From Leptospira congkakensis (GTDB taxonomy: Bacteria > Spirochaetota > Leptospiria > Leptospirales > Leptospiraceae): a stretch of DNA of 64,000 nucleotides. The stretch's first letter is position 1. The number at the start of each line of letters is the position of its first letter. The stretch covers positions 124,001 to 188,000 of the forward strand of contig NZ_RQGQ01000009.1 in the NCBI RefSeq assembly GCF_004770265.1, in the 5' to 3' direction. The notes below the pieces were generated by a model. The model was not told where the DNA came from, did not search any database, and worked only from the letters and a program-made list of their open reading frames with translations. Positions 34,162 through 43,030 of the stretch are shown here, in pieces. Made by a program: the position numbers and the translations under genes.

Positions 34162-35907
34162 ATGTTAGAAGATGAAAGGATTTCAATCTTCAGGTCTGTT
34201 TTGGTGGGTATATCTGCGCTTTCTCCGTTAGTTATATTCTTATGCTCTAATTATGATGTTTTGTCGGTTGATTTTCCGATTTTGGTTGGTCTTGTCATTC
34301 AGGCTTATATCGGCTTTTCTTCTTTTATGTTGGTTCAGTCGTATGAACCAAAGGAAAAAAATAAAGTCACCATTGGTTATATAATTTTTTGGTCTGCTCT
34401 TGGTGTTTGTTATTTATCTGGCAAATCACTCATTCTTCCCATTGCTTTGGAAGTAACATCCTTCTCGACGATTCTAATTTATTCAGGAACGGAGTTTGGA
34501 AAAAAACAAATTGAAAGTTTAGGTTCCTTATTGTTGGCTTCTGGAATTGCCGCCTTATTTTTATCCGCTTGGGTCATGTTACCCGATGGTGACAACGTAG
34601 GGATTATACTTTTACTAATTGGTCTTTTGATTAAATCTGGATTTTCTGGATTTCATTTATGGATCCCTAAAGTGAATGAAGGTGGGCCGTCACATGCATT
34701 GGGTTCGTTTGCAGGTGTTTTGGAAGTTTTCCCTTTATTACTTTTTTATCGTTATGTTTTACCTAACCAGTTAGATCCTATCATATATCAAATTTTATTC
34801 CCACTTGCTGCTCTCGGGATTTTTTTCGGCGGAATCACTAGTTTCTTTCATAAAGACCCTAAAATTTCTTTAGCCTATAGTTCGGTTGAATCGATCAATT
34901 TTCTTTGGTTGTGTTTGATTATCGCGGGAATGTTTCAGTTTTCTGTAGATGCGGAACTTATGAATTTAAGTAATTCCTTTCGAATTTTATTTTTCTTAAG
35001 TTTGTTTCATCATTGTTTTTCTAAAACCTTTCAATTGTTTTCGATAGGTATGGTTGCTAGGCTCAAGAATTCAAGTTCTAGTGATGAATTAAAAGGAATT
35101 GGTCGGTTGCTTGGTATATCTCCTTTGTTAGTTGGGGCCGGAACATTTAGTTATGCCGTTCTACCTGGCACTTTGGGATTTGTTTCGGAAGCAACATACT
35201 TTTATTTGAATGCTCGAATATTGGATCTTCCCATTGGTCGTTCCGTTTTCCTTCTACCTTCTATGATTTTTATTTTCTTTGGGATTGTATTAGGCGGATT
35301 TGCGCATATAAAACTCTTTATGAGTTTGTTTTTGTCAACTCCGAGTAAAGATATTAATATCCAACCATTTGGCCCAAAACAACGAACATGGGTAATCATT
35401 TCTTTGTTTAGTTTGGCTTTAGTCATTTTTATTTTCCCATTAGTATTACCATACTTTGTAAGGTTACCAATGTTAAGTCCATTCGTTGATGAAATGTTAA
35501 GTGAATGGTTTTGGATAGTATCTTTGGTTTCTTATATTACGGTTGGGACTATTTTTGTTTTCCGCATGTATGACCGTTATCAGTTGAAACGATACGGGGA
35601 ACCAAAAACAAAAAATTGGGATTGTGGAGGAGGGTATAGTGGTCACGAACTTTCCATTCCAACTTCCGTATTTTCGGAACCTTTGCGAAATTCTCTCGGT
35701 AGGTATTTTTTAAATAAACTTGGGGAATCCAAAATAGATACATTCCTAATCAAAGGAATTACATATTTTTTTAAATTAGGGACAAGGTTTGTTTCAGCAA
35801 CCAATCATCCGAAAGATGAAGACGTTAGTAAATATTTGGCAATTTCCTCTATGTTTCTGATTTTTATTTTTTCTCTTCTGATTTTGGGCGATTTTGGGGG
35901 ACTATAG
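34162..35907 (+). CDS. HyfB/NuoL-like ion-translocating subunit of a hydrogenase-related (Ehr-type) complex
   Basis: 581 residues with about 14-16 transmembrane helices of the proton-conducting Mrp/NuoL/HyfB family. The ion-path residues are kept: Glu97 (ALEVTSFST), Lys158 (LLIKSGFSGFHLWIPK), the broken-helix segment with His and Lys, and a further Lys in HHCFSKTFQLF. A hydrophilic end contains KNWDCGGGYSGHELSIPTSVFSEPLR, the C-terminal signature shared with HyfB of hydrogenase 4. It should move H+ or Na+ across the inner membrane. First gene of a six-gene operon with TAG/ATG spacing of zero to the next; SD GAGG. Its catalytic partners, however, lack hydrogenase residues (see HyfG and HyfI), so this is not a true hydrogenase. 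Confidence 0.85.
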   Translation: MLEDERISIFRSVLVGISALSPLVIFLCSNYDVLSVDFPILVGLVIQAYIGFSSFMLVQSYEPKEKNKVTIGYIIFWSALGVCYLSGKSLILPIALEVTSFSTILIYSGTEFGKKQIESLGSLLLASGIAALFLSAWVMLPDGDNVGIILLLIGLLIKSGFSGFHLWIPKVNEGGPSHALGSFAGVLEVFPLLLFYRYVLPNQLDPIIYQILFPLAALGIFFGGITSFFHKDPKISLAYSSVESINFLWLCLIIAGMFQFSVDAELMNLSNSFRILFFLSLFHHCFSKTFQLFSIGMVARLKNSSSSDELKGIGRLLGISPLLVGAGTFSYAVLPGTLGFVSEATYFYLNARILDLPIGRSVFLLPSMIFIFFGIVLGGFAHIKLFMSLFLSTPSKDINIQPFGPKQRTWVIISLFSLALVIFIFPLVLPYFVRLPMLSPFVDEMLSEWFWIVSLVSYITVGTIFVFRMYDRYQLKRYGEPKTKNWDCGGGYSGHELSIPTSVFSEPLRNSLGRYFLNKLGESKIDTFLIKGITYFFKLGTRFVSATNHPKDEDVSKYLAISSMFLIFIFSLLILGDFGGL

Positions 35908-36786
35908 ATGGAAAATACATTATATTATATTTATTTAATATCCTTGTTTCTGATACTTCCTTTTTTGCTAACGGGCATTATTCGGAAGGTTCGGGCATTC
36001 GCACAAGGTAGGCGGGGTCCAAAGTTACTTCAGTTCTTTTGGGAAGTTGATAAATCGCTACGGAAAACTCCGATTTCCCATACTAATTTATCTGATTTTA
36101 CACATTTGGCACCGAGGGTGGCATTGTTTTCGGCGTTAATGATTTGGAGTGTGGTTCTTTTTGAATGGGCTCCTTTCATTCTGATTCCTTTTTTCCTTGC
36201 ACTTTATAGATTCGCTTACGTGAGTTTTGCAATGGAAGGAGCGTCCTCTTTTGGAGGTATGGCCTCTGGTAGGGAAATTTTACTTTCTGTGATGGCAGAA
36301 CCTACCTTTATCTTAATGATCCTTGCTGCTCAATCTCATATAGAAATTTCAGTGAGCCCACAAGGGGCATTGATTGGATTACTTTTTCTTTCTTTATCTT
36401 TTATTGCTATTTTGGCTGAACTCGCAAAACCTCCGTTTGATGATCCTAGAACTCATTTGGAGTTAACCATGGTCCATGAAGCAATGATTTTGGAAGCATC
36501 GGGAAAACAGTTGGGTGCATTTGATTTGGCAAGTTCTATAAAACTATCCACCTTGCTTGTTTTTCTGGTAAAATTGGCTTTGGAACATTCAAAGTTATTT
36601 GAAAATGAAGGATTAGGTATTTTTGCACGTGAACTCATGATTGCACCTATGGTGATACTACTTGCGATCATTCTTGGGTTTTGGGAATCAAATAGTGTCA
36701 GAAGGAAATGGACTTGGATTCCTGAGTTTATGGGGCTTACTTTTATAGCAATTTTGATATTGGGAACTTTGGTTAAATTGTCTTAA
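35908..36786 (+). CDS. HyfC/NuoH-like membrane subunit of the Ehr-type complex
   Basis: 292 residues, eight predicted transmembrane helices. Group-4-hydrogenase and complex-I signatures are retained: KVRAFAQGRRGPKLLQFFWEVDK at the N-terminal loop, and the long ELAKPPFDDPRTHLELTMVHEAMILEASG loop (about 171-198) whose acidic residues form the E-channel next to the quinone or active-site cavity. It connects the peripheral arm (HyfG, HyfI) to the antiporter-like subunits. It begins immediately after the stop of the previous gene, and the next starts eight bases beyond its own stop. Retention of the loop suggests that conformational coupling to ion pumping is preserved. Confidence 0.88.
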   Translation: MENTLYYIYLISLFLILPFLLTGIIRKVRAFAQGRRGPKLLQFFWEVDKSLRKTPISHTNLSDFTHLAPRVALFSALMIWSVVLFEWAPFILIPFFLALYRFAYVSFAMEGASSFGGMASGREILLSVMAEPTFILMILAAQSHIEISVSPQGALIGLLFLSLSFIAILAELAKPPFDDPRTHLELTMVHEAMILEASGKQLGAFDLASSIKLSTLLVFLVKLALEHSKLFENEGLGIFARELMIAPMVILLAIILGFWESNSVRRKWTWIPEFMGLTFIAILILGTLVKLS

Positions 36787-36794
36787 GGTTGATT

Positions 36795-37406
36795 ATGATA
36801 TACGATTTTATCTATCTATTGTTACTCCTCACCGGTGTTGTTGTTTTGGTTGAAAACCGATTGAGTCGAATTATATTTTTTTTGAGCGCACAAGGATTTC
36901 TGTTAGTTTTCCCTGTTTTGCAAACTCATAAAGAAGATTGGAAACATGCAATTTCACTCATTGTAATGGTCGTTTTGTTTAAAGGAATTCTCACTCCTTG
37001 GGTTCTTAACTGGACTGCGAATAAATCCAAAATGAACGAAAGTACAGCACCAAGGTTTGGATACTTGGCAACTTTGCTTTTTATGGTGCTTGGGCTTGTC
37101 CTTGCTGTCAAAATTACAGAAGGAGTTTCTGTTCTTTCTATTCCTGTTCATAAAATTGGACTCATTTACGTAATTTTACTCGTGTATGTTGGCATCCTTT
37201 GTTTTGTTGTTAGGCGAAACTGGCTTGCTCTCATCGCCGGATTTTGTGTTTTTGAAAATGGAATTTTTGTCCTTACCATGGTTTTGGATAAAGGCCTTCC
37301 TGTTGGACTTGAGTTTGGATCTTTTTTGGATGCTATTCTTGTTATTGTCTCTGGAGGAATTTTACAACTCTCTCCGCATATGCATACCAAGGAGAGAAAA
37401 CTATGA
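36795..37406 (+). CDS. HyfE-like small membrane subunit of the Ehr-type complex
   Basis: 203 residues, six hydrophobic helices, similar in size and position to HyfE, which combines features of NuoK-like subunits. The start is placed at the ATG at 36795 because AAGG lies at 36785-36788; a TTG six bases upstream is the other possibility. A Glu inside the membrane (FCVFENGIFVLTMVLDKGLPVGLEFGSFLDAILV, near residue 155) corresponds to the NuoK-type Glu in the ion path. It overlaps the next gene by four bases (ATGA) and belongs to the operon of 34162-40850. Confidence 0.82.
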   Translation: MIYDFIYLLLLLTGVVVLVENRLSRIIFFLSAQGFLLVFPVLQTHKEDWKHAISLIVMVVLFKGILTPWVLNWTANKSKMNESTAPRFGYLATLLFMVLGLVLAVKITEGVSVLSIPVHKIGLIYVILLVYVGILCFVVRRNWLALIAGFCVFENGIFVLTMVLDKGLPVGLEFGSFLDAILVIVSGGILQLSPHMHTKERKL

Positions 37407-38620
37407 TGAAAGAATTATTTTATCTTTCAGGTGTCATTGCCTTTCTTGTAATCTTTTTTGTTTCGATCTTTGCACCAACTAAGGGACAAACTCGGATCTG
37501 GCTTTGGAGCCTTTTGAAAATTGGTTTCTTTGTTTCATTATTCTATTCTTGGTTTACTGACAACATTGTTCTGAAATGGATTTTGATAGAAGCCTCAACC
37601 TTATTTGGTGCTTTGTTGATTTCCTCTAGTGGAACAGAACGTTCATTTCACGTTGGTTGGAAGTTTTTGTTAATCAACTCCTTTGCACTTGGTTTAGCAT
37701 TTTTAGGAATTGTGATCTTACTTTTTGCATCAACTCCTTTGGAAAATTTAGATTTTAATTCTCTAAAACAAGGGTTAGTGGGTCAAAGTGGACTTTTGAT
37801 TGAAACTGGGATTTTGCTAACTGTTTATGGATACAGTGGAAAACTGGGACTTGTGCCAAACCATTTTTGGGTAGGGGATACTTATGCTGAGAGTCCAAGC
37901 CAAATCTCTTCATTGATTGCGTCTTTTGTGCCAGTGAGTGTGGTTCTTGCCATTCGGCCACTCGTTCAGTTAGAAAGGGAAATTAATCCCCATGCGATCA
38001 ATGCAGCCAACGGAATTCTTTTTATTGGAATTTTAACCATCCTTTATTCTACATTGATTTTATTTTCTCGTGAAGACATTCGTAGAATATCAGCAAAAGT
38101 TGCTCTTTTCCATACAGGGATGTTAACTTTGTTTTTATGGTTAGATGTAACTGATGATATGTTTTATTTTTTATTATCAACAACGGTTCTCGTAAAACTT
38201 TTAGTTTTTCTTTCTATGGGAATTTTGCGGATGGATGCTGGTAAAAGGAATATTTCTCAGATTTTAGAAACATCTTCTCTCAGTCATAAAGCGTTGTATA
38301 TGTATTTACTGGCTCTACTGGTTGCCTTTGTGTTTCCTTTGTCTCCAGTTTTTGTTTTGGATTTAAAAGTTATTGAAATCGCCATCAAACAGAAAATGTT
38401 CTTTTTGTTTCTTTTTCCAATTGTAGGTGCTGTCTTTTTCTTTATTGCACTCAATAAAGTTTTACCTCTTGTTCGGTTGCCCAATCGCAATTTTGAACCG
38501 GGTGTTTACGGAATATTACAAACTCGTTTGGTATTCTTTTGGTTTAGTTTTTTGTTCACTGTATGTGTTGGTACATATGGTTTAACCTATTTATTGGCAG
38601 AATATATATGGAAAAGATAA
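37403..38620 (+). CDS. HyfF/NuoN-like ion-translocating subunit of the Ehr-type complex
   Basis: 405 residues with about 12 helices, a second, shorter antiporter-like module. The key residues again survive: Glu63 (ILIEASTLFGALL), Lys147 with His154 (YSGKLGLVPNHFWVGD), and Lys in LSTTVLVKLLVF. Together with HyfB this gives the complex two ion channels. A good SD, AAGGAGAG, precedes ATG. The first four bases overlap the HyfE stop, and the end overlaps the start of the large subunit, so expression should be stoichiometric. It is shorter than HyfF of E. coli (about 525 residues), lacking the last helices. Confidence 0.85.
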   Translation: MMKELFYLSGVIAFLVIFFVSIFAPTKGQTRIWLWSLLKIGFFVSLFYSWFTDNIVLKWILIEASTLFGALLISSSGTERSFHVGWKFLLINSFALGLAFLGIVILLFASTPLENLDFNSLKQGLVGQSGLLIETGILLTVYGYSGKLGLVPNHFWVGDTYAESPSQISSLIASFVPVSVVLAIRPLVQLEREINPHAINAANGILFIGILTILYSTLILFSREDIRRISAKVALFHTGMLTLFLWLDVTDDMFYFLLSTTVLVKLLVFLSMGILRMDAGKRNISQILETSSLSHKALYMYLLALLVAFVFPLSPVFVLDLKVIEIAIKQKMFFLFLFPIVGAVFFFIALNKVLPLVRLPNRNFEPGVYGILQTRLVFFWFSFLFTVCVGTYGLTYLLAEYIWKR

Positions 38621-40038
38621 CAGGCCTTACTAATTTTGATGGTGTTTATCACCAGTTTGTCATCCGCGATCAAAAAATGATTCGGGAAGAAGTAAAATCT
38701 AAAAAAAGTAATATTGATTTTTTGTTAGATCCTCAGTATCCAGTTTGGCTTGTCCGTCATGCCTTTGGACAGGATATGGGTCTTGAAGATTATTCTGAAT
38801 TAAAAGAAGAAGATTATTTATCTGATAACAGAGGAAAAACTCTCTCTCTCCATCAAAAAACCGGTGTTGTGAGGGATCTGAGTTATCATGGACTACATGT
38901 TCCTTTTCATGAAGGAAATTATTCTCATGCAGTAGGTCCAATCCATGCGGGAATCATTGAACCTGGACATTTTCGTTTTGTGGTGGAAGGAGAAGTGATT
39001 CGTCACCTAACCATTCGATTGGGTTTCCAACACAGAGCCATCCGAGAAAAAATGGTTGGTAAATCTGTATTGGAAGTTATGCCGTTTTCAGAGACAATTT
39101 CAGGTGATACTAGTGTTGGTTATGCGACCGCTTTTAGTAAAATCTACGAAGAAATGTATGGAATATCAATTTCAAAAGATATTAGCTTATTTCGTTCCTT
39201 TCTCGTTGAATTAGAACGAATTGCTGTTCATATCGGTGACTTGGGTGGTATTTCGGAGGATATTGGATATTATCCGTTGTATGGTGTCTGTGTCACAGAT
39301 AGAGGGGCTGCCCTTGGTCTTATGGAAACATGGACTGGAAATCGATTTGGAAAAGCTGCAGTTCGTCCAGGAAGAGTTCGTGTCAATGGACGTATATCCG
39401 CCAAACAAGCAAAAGATGCTTTTTTCAATTTAAAGAAGGTTTATTTTAAGAAAGTTCGTCCTCAAATTTTACGGGCCCTTTCTGTTTCTACTTTAAAAGA
39501 AAGAATGCAAGGTTGTGGTTTTATTTCCGAACTGGATGTAGAAAAACATGGCTTTTCGGGAATGGTGGCTCGAATGGCCGGAGTCAGTGATGATTTAAGA
39601 ATCGGGAATCCTGATTATCCAGGTTGGGTTCCTTTACCACTAAAGGAAGAACATCATCATTATAATGGAGATGTTTGGGCTCGTATGTACATTCGTTATA
39701 CGGAAATTGAACAATCCTTAAAATGGATCGAATCACATTTGGATGACTTGGACTTTGAATCTTTATGGTCGGAAAATGATTCTGCTGGCAAACCAAGTCA
39801 GTGGAAAGAATGGAAACCAAAAGCGGGAATTTATACGGCAAGTGTGGAAGCATGGCGAGGCCCAGTTCTTGTTTCTTTAGATTTTGATACCAATGGATTT
39901 GTAAAAAATTCTTATATCCGTGATCCATCGGTTCTAAATTGGCATGCACTTGAACTCGCTGTTCGTGGAGAACAAGTTGGTGATTTTCCTTTGAACAATA
40001 AATCGTTTAATCTTAGTTATGTTGGGTTTGATTTATGA
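38608..40038 (+). CDS. HyfG-like large subunit of the Ehr-type complex, without [NiFe] ligands
   Basis: 476 residues, homologous to the large subunit of group 4 hydrogenases and to NuoD. Shared landmarks are AVGPIHAGIIEPGHFRFVVEGE (about 108-129) and IRLGFQHRAIREKMVGK (136-152). Group 4 enzymes bind [NiFe] by two CxxC motifs, near the N-terminus and in DPCxxC at the C-terminus. Here the former position reads SETISGDTSV (161-170) and the latter DPSVLNW (439-445). The whole protein has only two Cys, neither in a CxxC. It therefore cannot bind [NiFe] as a hydrogenase does. It joins a known class of Ehr complexes whose substrate is undefined. Start at ATG 38608 overlaps the HyfF gene by 13 bases; an upstream ATG (38563) lies within HyfF. 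Confidence 0.88.
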   Translation: MEKITGLTNFDGVYHQFVIRDQKMIREEVKSKKSNIDFLLDPQYPVWLVRHAFGQDMGLEDYSELKEEDYLSDNRGKTLSLHQKTGVVRDLSYHGLHVPFHEGNYSHAVGPIHAGIIEPGHFRFVVEGEVIRHLTIRLGFQHRAIREKMVGKSVLEVMPFSETISGDTSVGYATAFSKIYEEMYGISISKDISLFRSFLVELERIAVHIGDLGGISEDIGYYPLYGVCVTDRGAALGLMETWTGNRFGKAAVRPGRVRVNGRISAKQAKDAFFNLKKVYFKKVRPQILRALSVSTLKERMQGCGFISELDVEKHGFSGMVARMAGVSDDLRIGNPDYPGWVPLPLKEEHHHYNGDVWARMYIRYTEIEQSLKWIESHLDDLDFESLWSENDSAGKPSQWKEWKPKAGIYTASVEAWRGPVLVSLDFDTNGFVKNSYIRDPSVLNWHALELAVRGEQVGDFPLNNKSFNLSYVGFDL

Positions 40039-40850
40039 ATTTTTTATATGAACTAAAAAGTTTTGTTTTTCCAAAAAATGTATTAAATTTTAATACAGCT
40101 TCTCCCATCCATCCTACAAGTCGCGGAATTCCCGTTCCTACGGCAAAGTTGAAGGAGGGAAACAAATCCTTATCCTCATCGGCAGAAGTTTGTCCTACAA
40201 AAGCAATTCGAATTGTATCGGAAACAGAAGTTCAATTTGATTACGGTAAATGTTTGCAATGTGGACTTTGTACAGAGTGTTCGGATGGAAAACTTAGGAA
40301 CTCTGGTTTTATTTATACCTTTGCCTTAAGTCGTGATGAATTGAAAGTCACTTACATTTCTGGGCGAATGGAAAAAGTAAGCGACTTACCTTCTTCACTG
40401 ACTGCAAATCAAGAGAAGTTCCGAGAATTAACCAAAAAAAGAGGATTCCTATACCGAGAGGTTGCCGCTGCAGGAAACAACACTGTGGAATCGGAACTGA
40501 ATGCCTCTTTTAATTCAGTTTTTGATTCCGAAAGAGAAGGGGTTCGTTGTGTCGCAAGTCCCAAACATGCGGATGCTATTGTTTTTTCAGGGCCTGTCGG
40601 AAAGAATATGGTGGGTCCACTGGAGACAGCTTGGGAAGTGATGGCAGAACCGAAGGCACTCATTGCCTGCGGGACGGAAGCGGTGAGTGGGGGACTATTT
40701 CCCATGGGGAACCGACCTGCGGAACCAGATCTTTATATTTCAGGAGATCCCCCAAGACCAGACGTGATTTTACAAGGTTTTCGTCTTTTAATGGGAAGAT
40801 TTTCCTTCCGGTTTCAAGAGGCGCTTCACAAAATTTTAGAGAATGAATAA
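40035..40850 (+). CDS. HyfI-like small subunit fused to a 4Fe-4S ferredoxin domain, proximal cluster ligands lost
   Basis: 271 residues. The first part (about 45-85) is a ferredoxin-like domain with VCP (Cys53) and CLQCGLC (Cys73, 76, 79), enough for one [4Fe-4S] cluster, plus a spare Cys82. This corresponds to a separate HyfH protein in hydrogenase 4. The rest (about 135-265) is the HyfI/NuoB fold: SPKHADAIVFSGPVGKNM, AEPKALIACGTEAVSGG, and YISGDPPRPDVILQGF. All four ligands of the proximal cluster are changed: by ungapped comparison with HyfI they are Asn149, Glu152, Glu215 and Asp238. Electrons may thus stop at the ferredoxin cluster or take another route. ATGA overlap with the HyfG gene. 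Last gene of the operon. Confidence 0.85.
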   Translation: MNFLYELKSFVFPKNVLNFNTASPIHPTSRGIPVPTAKLKEGNKSLSSSAEVCPTKAIRIVSETEVQFDYGKCLQCGLCTECSDGKLRNSGFIYTFALSRDELKVTYISGRMEKVSDLPSSLTANQEKFRELTKKRGFLYREVAAAGNNTVESELNASFNSVFDSEREGVRCVASPKHADAIVFSGPVGKNMVGPLETAWEVMAEPKALIACGTEAVSGGLFPMGNRPAEPDLYISGDPPRPDVILQGFRLLMGRFSFRFQEALHKILENE

Positions 40851-40858
40851 TAAGGCGC

Positions 40859-42094
40859 GTGGATTTAGAAAAAGAAGAAATCGTTCGTGTCCTGGTCTTA
40901 GAACCGCAAAAAAAATCTTATGATACCATTTCCCAACTACTTGTGGAGTGGTTTGGGGATTATATCGAACTCACTTGGCGTTCTGTTTTTGAAAACGGCG
41001 CCGAGGAAATCAAAAAAGCAGAGTATGATTTACTAATCACTGAAATCCAATTTCCAGAATTGGAAGATCCACTTGAATCTGTTTTAGAATCAATCATGGA
41101 TCTTGCAGGCCCTTCTGAACTTCCAGTAGTTGTGTTTACAAAAGCCGAAGGAAAACAACTTCCTATCCACGCCTTCCAACTAGGAATTAATGAATATTTC
41201 AGCAAACGGCGGTTAAAGAAAAATGTTTTGGAACATCGATTTAGAAATTTGTTCCGAGAGATATACCGTAAAAAAGTAGTTTCCATTCAAATGGATGATA
41301 GTTTGAAACGATTCCAAGATTTATATGGAATGAACCAATCCGAAATCCAAGATTTGAACACGATGGTTAAAAAGTTCAAAAAGGAATTGGAAAAAGAATA
41401 TGAAGAAAAATTGAATTTAGAAACCGAAAAAAAGAAAATGCAAAACGTTTTCGGTATGTATGTTGACCCCATCATTGTTGAAAGTTTGATGAATAATACT
41501 CTTTCTCTGGATCAAAAAGGAAAAGAACAAGAAGTCTCCGTTTTATTTTCGGATATTCGTGGTTATACGACTCTTTCTGAAAAAATGAAACCAGAACAAG
41601 TAATCTCTTTTTTAAATGAATATTTTACCGCGATGACAGAAGTTATTTTGGGATACGGTGGTATGATTGATAAATACATCGGTGACTCCATTATGTGTTT
41701 GTTTGGTGCTCCTGTTTTTCAAGAAGATCATAGACAAAATGCATTGGATTGTGCTGTGGAAATGGTGCAAGTGTTTGAACTTTGGCAACCTAAGTGGTTG
41801 CAGATTTATGGATTCACTCCGCAGATAGGAATTGGATTGGCTTCGGGAAAAGCCATTGTAGGAAACGTGGGTTCCTTTCAAAAACTATCTTATACAGCCG
41901 TTGGTGACACTGTGAATATGGCAAGCCGGCTTGAGTCTATCGCCAAACCAATGCATGTATATGTATCAGAAGGTTTGTATAATTTTCTTCCAGAAGATTA
42001 CGCGAACAAATACCGTTATGAAGAATTGGAACCTGTAAAAATTAAGGGGAAAGAAGGGTTACACAGAATTCTCAGTGTAAAACCCTTCTCGTAA
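40859..42094 (+). CDS. Class III nucleotide cyclase with a degenerate receiver domain
   Basis: 411 residues in three parts: a CheY-like domain (about 8-125), a coiled coil (about 140-195) and a class III cyclase domain (about 222-408). Metal-binding Asp232 (LFSDIRGYTTLSE) and Asp276 (DKYIGDSIM) are present, with Lys272 at the purine-specifying position and Thr in YTAVGDTVNMASR, a Lys/Thr combination normal for bacterial adenylate cyclases. In the receiver domain the phospho-acceptor Asp is Glu62 (LLITEIQFPE), so phosphorylation is unlikely. The start is a GTG at 40859, with AAGG closer than usual (three bases). It follows the Ehr operon by eight bases and might be its last member. Confidence 0.9.
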   Translation: MDLEKEEIVRVLVLEPQKKSYDTISQLLVEWFGDYIELTWRSVFENGAEEIKKAEYDLLITEIQFPELEDPLESVLESIMDLAGPSELPVVVFTKAEGKQLPIHAFQLGINEYFSKRRLKKNVLEHRFRNLFREIYRKKVVSIQMDDSLKRFQDLYGMNQSEIQDLNTMVKKFKKELEKEYEEKLNLETEKKKMQNVFGMYVDPIIVESLMNNTLSLDQKGKEQEVSVLFSDIRGYTTLSEKMKPEQVISFLNEYFTAMTEVILGYGGMIDKYIGDSIMCLFGAPVFQEDHRQNALDCAVEMVQVFELWQPKWLQIYGFTPQIGIGLASGKAIVGNVGSFQKLSYTAVGDTVNMASRLESIAKPMHVYVSEGLYNFLPEDYANKYRYEELEPVKIKGKEGLHRILSVKPFS

Positions 42095-42121
42095 GATAAG
42101 TTTAGTTTCCCGGAAAAACTT

Positions 42122-42964
42122 TTAAAGTGTACTACAAAACTGATACAATTCGTTTGTTTTCAGTTTTTCGTCTTTCGCTGCTAAAAATGCTTTTTGGTCT
42201 TCTATTTCAAGACTAAGAGCCAATTTGTATTCTTCTAATTTTTCTACCGTTCCTGGCTCTTGTTTGCCATGACCAGTTAGTTTTGCAATCACACCAGCAA
42301 ATCCAATGATTTGTCCGAGAGCTGATTGTTCTGCAACTGGTTTGGAAAGATCCTCAATCGAAGAAATGATGATGGTTGGCATTTTCCAAAGTTTGGCCGC
42401 AGCACTTCCCATTTCATAGGAATCCACTCCAAAGAATTTTTTCTCTAAGGAAATCAAACTAACATCGGAGGTTTGGAATTCCGTTAACACTTCTATGTAT
42501 TTTGTCCTATCAATCGTATTGAGTACGATTCTTCCAAGATCTTGCATAAGCCCACAAGTGATGGCAAGTTCTGCTTCTTTTTTGAATTTCTTTTCTTCAC
42601 AAAGAATTTGTGCAAAAATTCCTTTGGCAACAGAATGATCCCAAACTTCATCTCTAAATTTTTTATAATTACCTTGGCTAAACAACGAGTCTGTCATAGA
42701 CATCGCTACCATACTTCGAACGGTTTTGAACCCCAGACGAGTGATCACCTGTTTCATGTTAGCTACAGGATTTCCTCTAGAGAAAAATGGTGAGTTCGCA
42801 AGTTTCAAAAGTCTTGCTACTAACACTTGGTCTGATTGGACTTTTTTTTCTAATTCCCCAAAGGAGAGTTCGTTATCATCATCTAGGGAAAGTACGGAAA
42901 GTAAGACCGGCGGAACAATCGTCAGGTCTTTGATTTGGGAGAGGTATTCTTCAACTGTAGCCAT
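42122..42964 (-). CDS. HDOD-domain protein
   Basis: 280 residues, nearly all HDOD domain: the opening LTIVPPVLLSVLSL, DQVLVARLLKLANSPFFSRGN, ITRLGFKTVRSMVAMSM and the H-D-like segment DHSVAKGIFAQIL...ITCGLMQDLGRIVL. The catalytic His-Asp pair of true HD-GYP/HD hydrolases is not preserved, as is normal for HDOD. Such proteins serve as signalling scaffolds in bacteria, often alongside cyclases or c-di-GMP proteins. It is convergent with the receiver-cyclase gene, 27 bases apart. It stands alone on its strand, with the SpoIID-domain gene starting 66 bases away. Function unknown beyond the domain. Confidence 0.9.
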   Translation of the reverse strand: MATVEEYLSQIKDLTIVPPVLLSVLSLDDDNELSFGELEKKVQSDQVLVARLLKLANSPFFSRGNPVANMKQVITRLGFKTVRSMVAMSMTDSLFSQGNYKKFRDEVWDHSVAKGIFAQILCEEKKFKKEAELAITCGLMQDLGRIVLNTIDRTKYIEVLTEFQTSDVSLISLEKKFFGVDSYEMGSAAAKLWKMPTIIISSIEDLSKPVAEQSALGQIIGFAGVIAKLTGHGKQEPGTVEKLEEYKLALSLEIEDQKAFLAAKDEKLKTNELYQFCSTL

Positions 42965-43030
42965 AAGATTAGGAACCTAAAGTCAGATTCCTAAACCAGG
43001 AACAAAGGGAAACCGAAAAACGGGGAAAAA

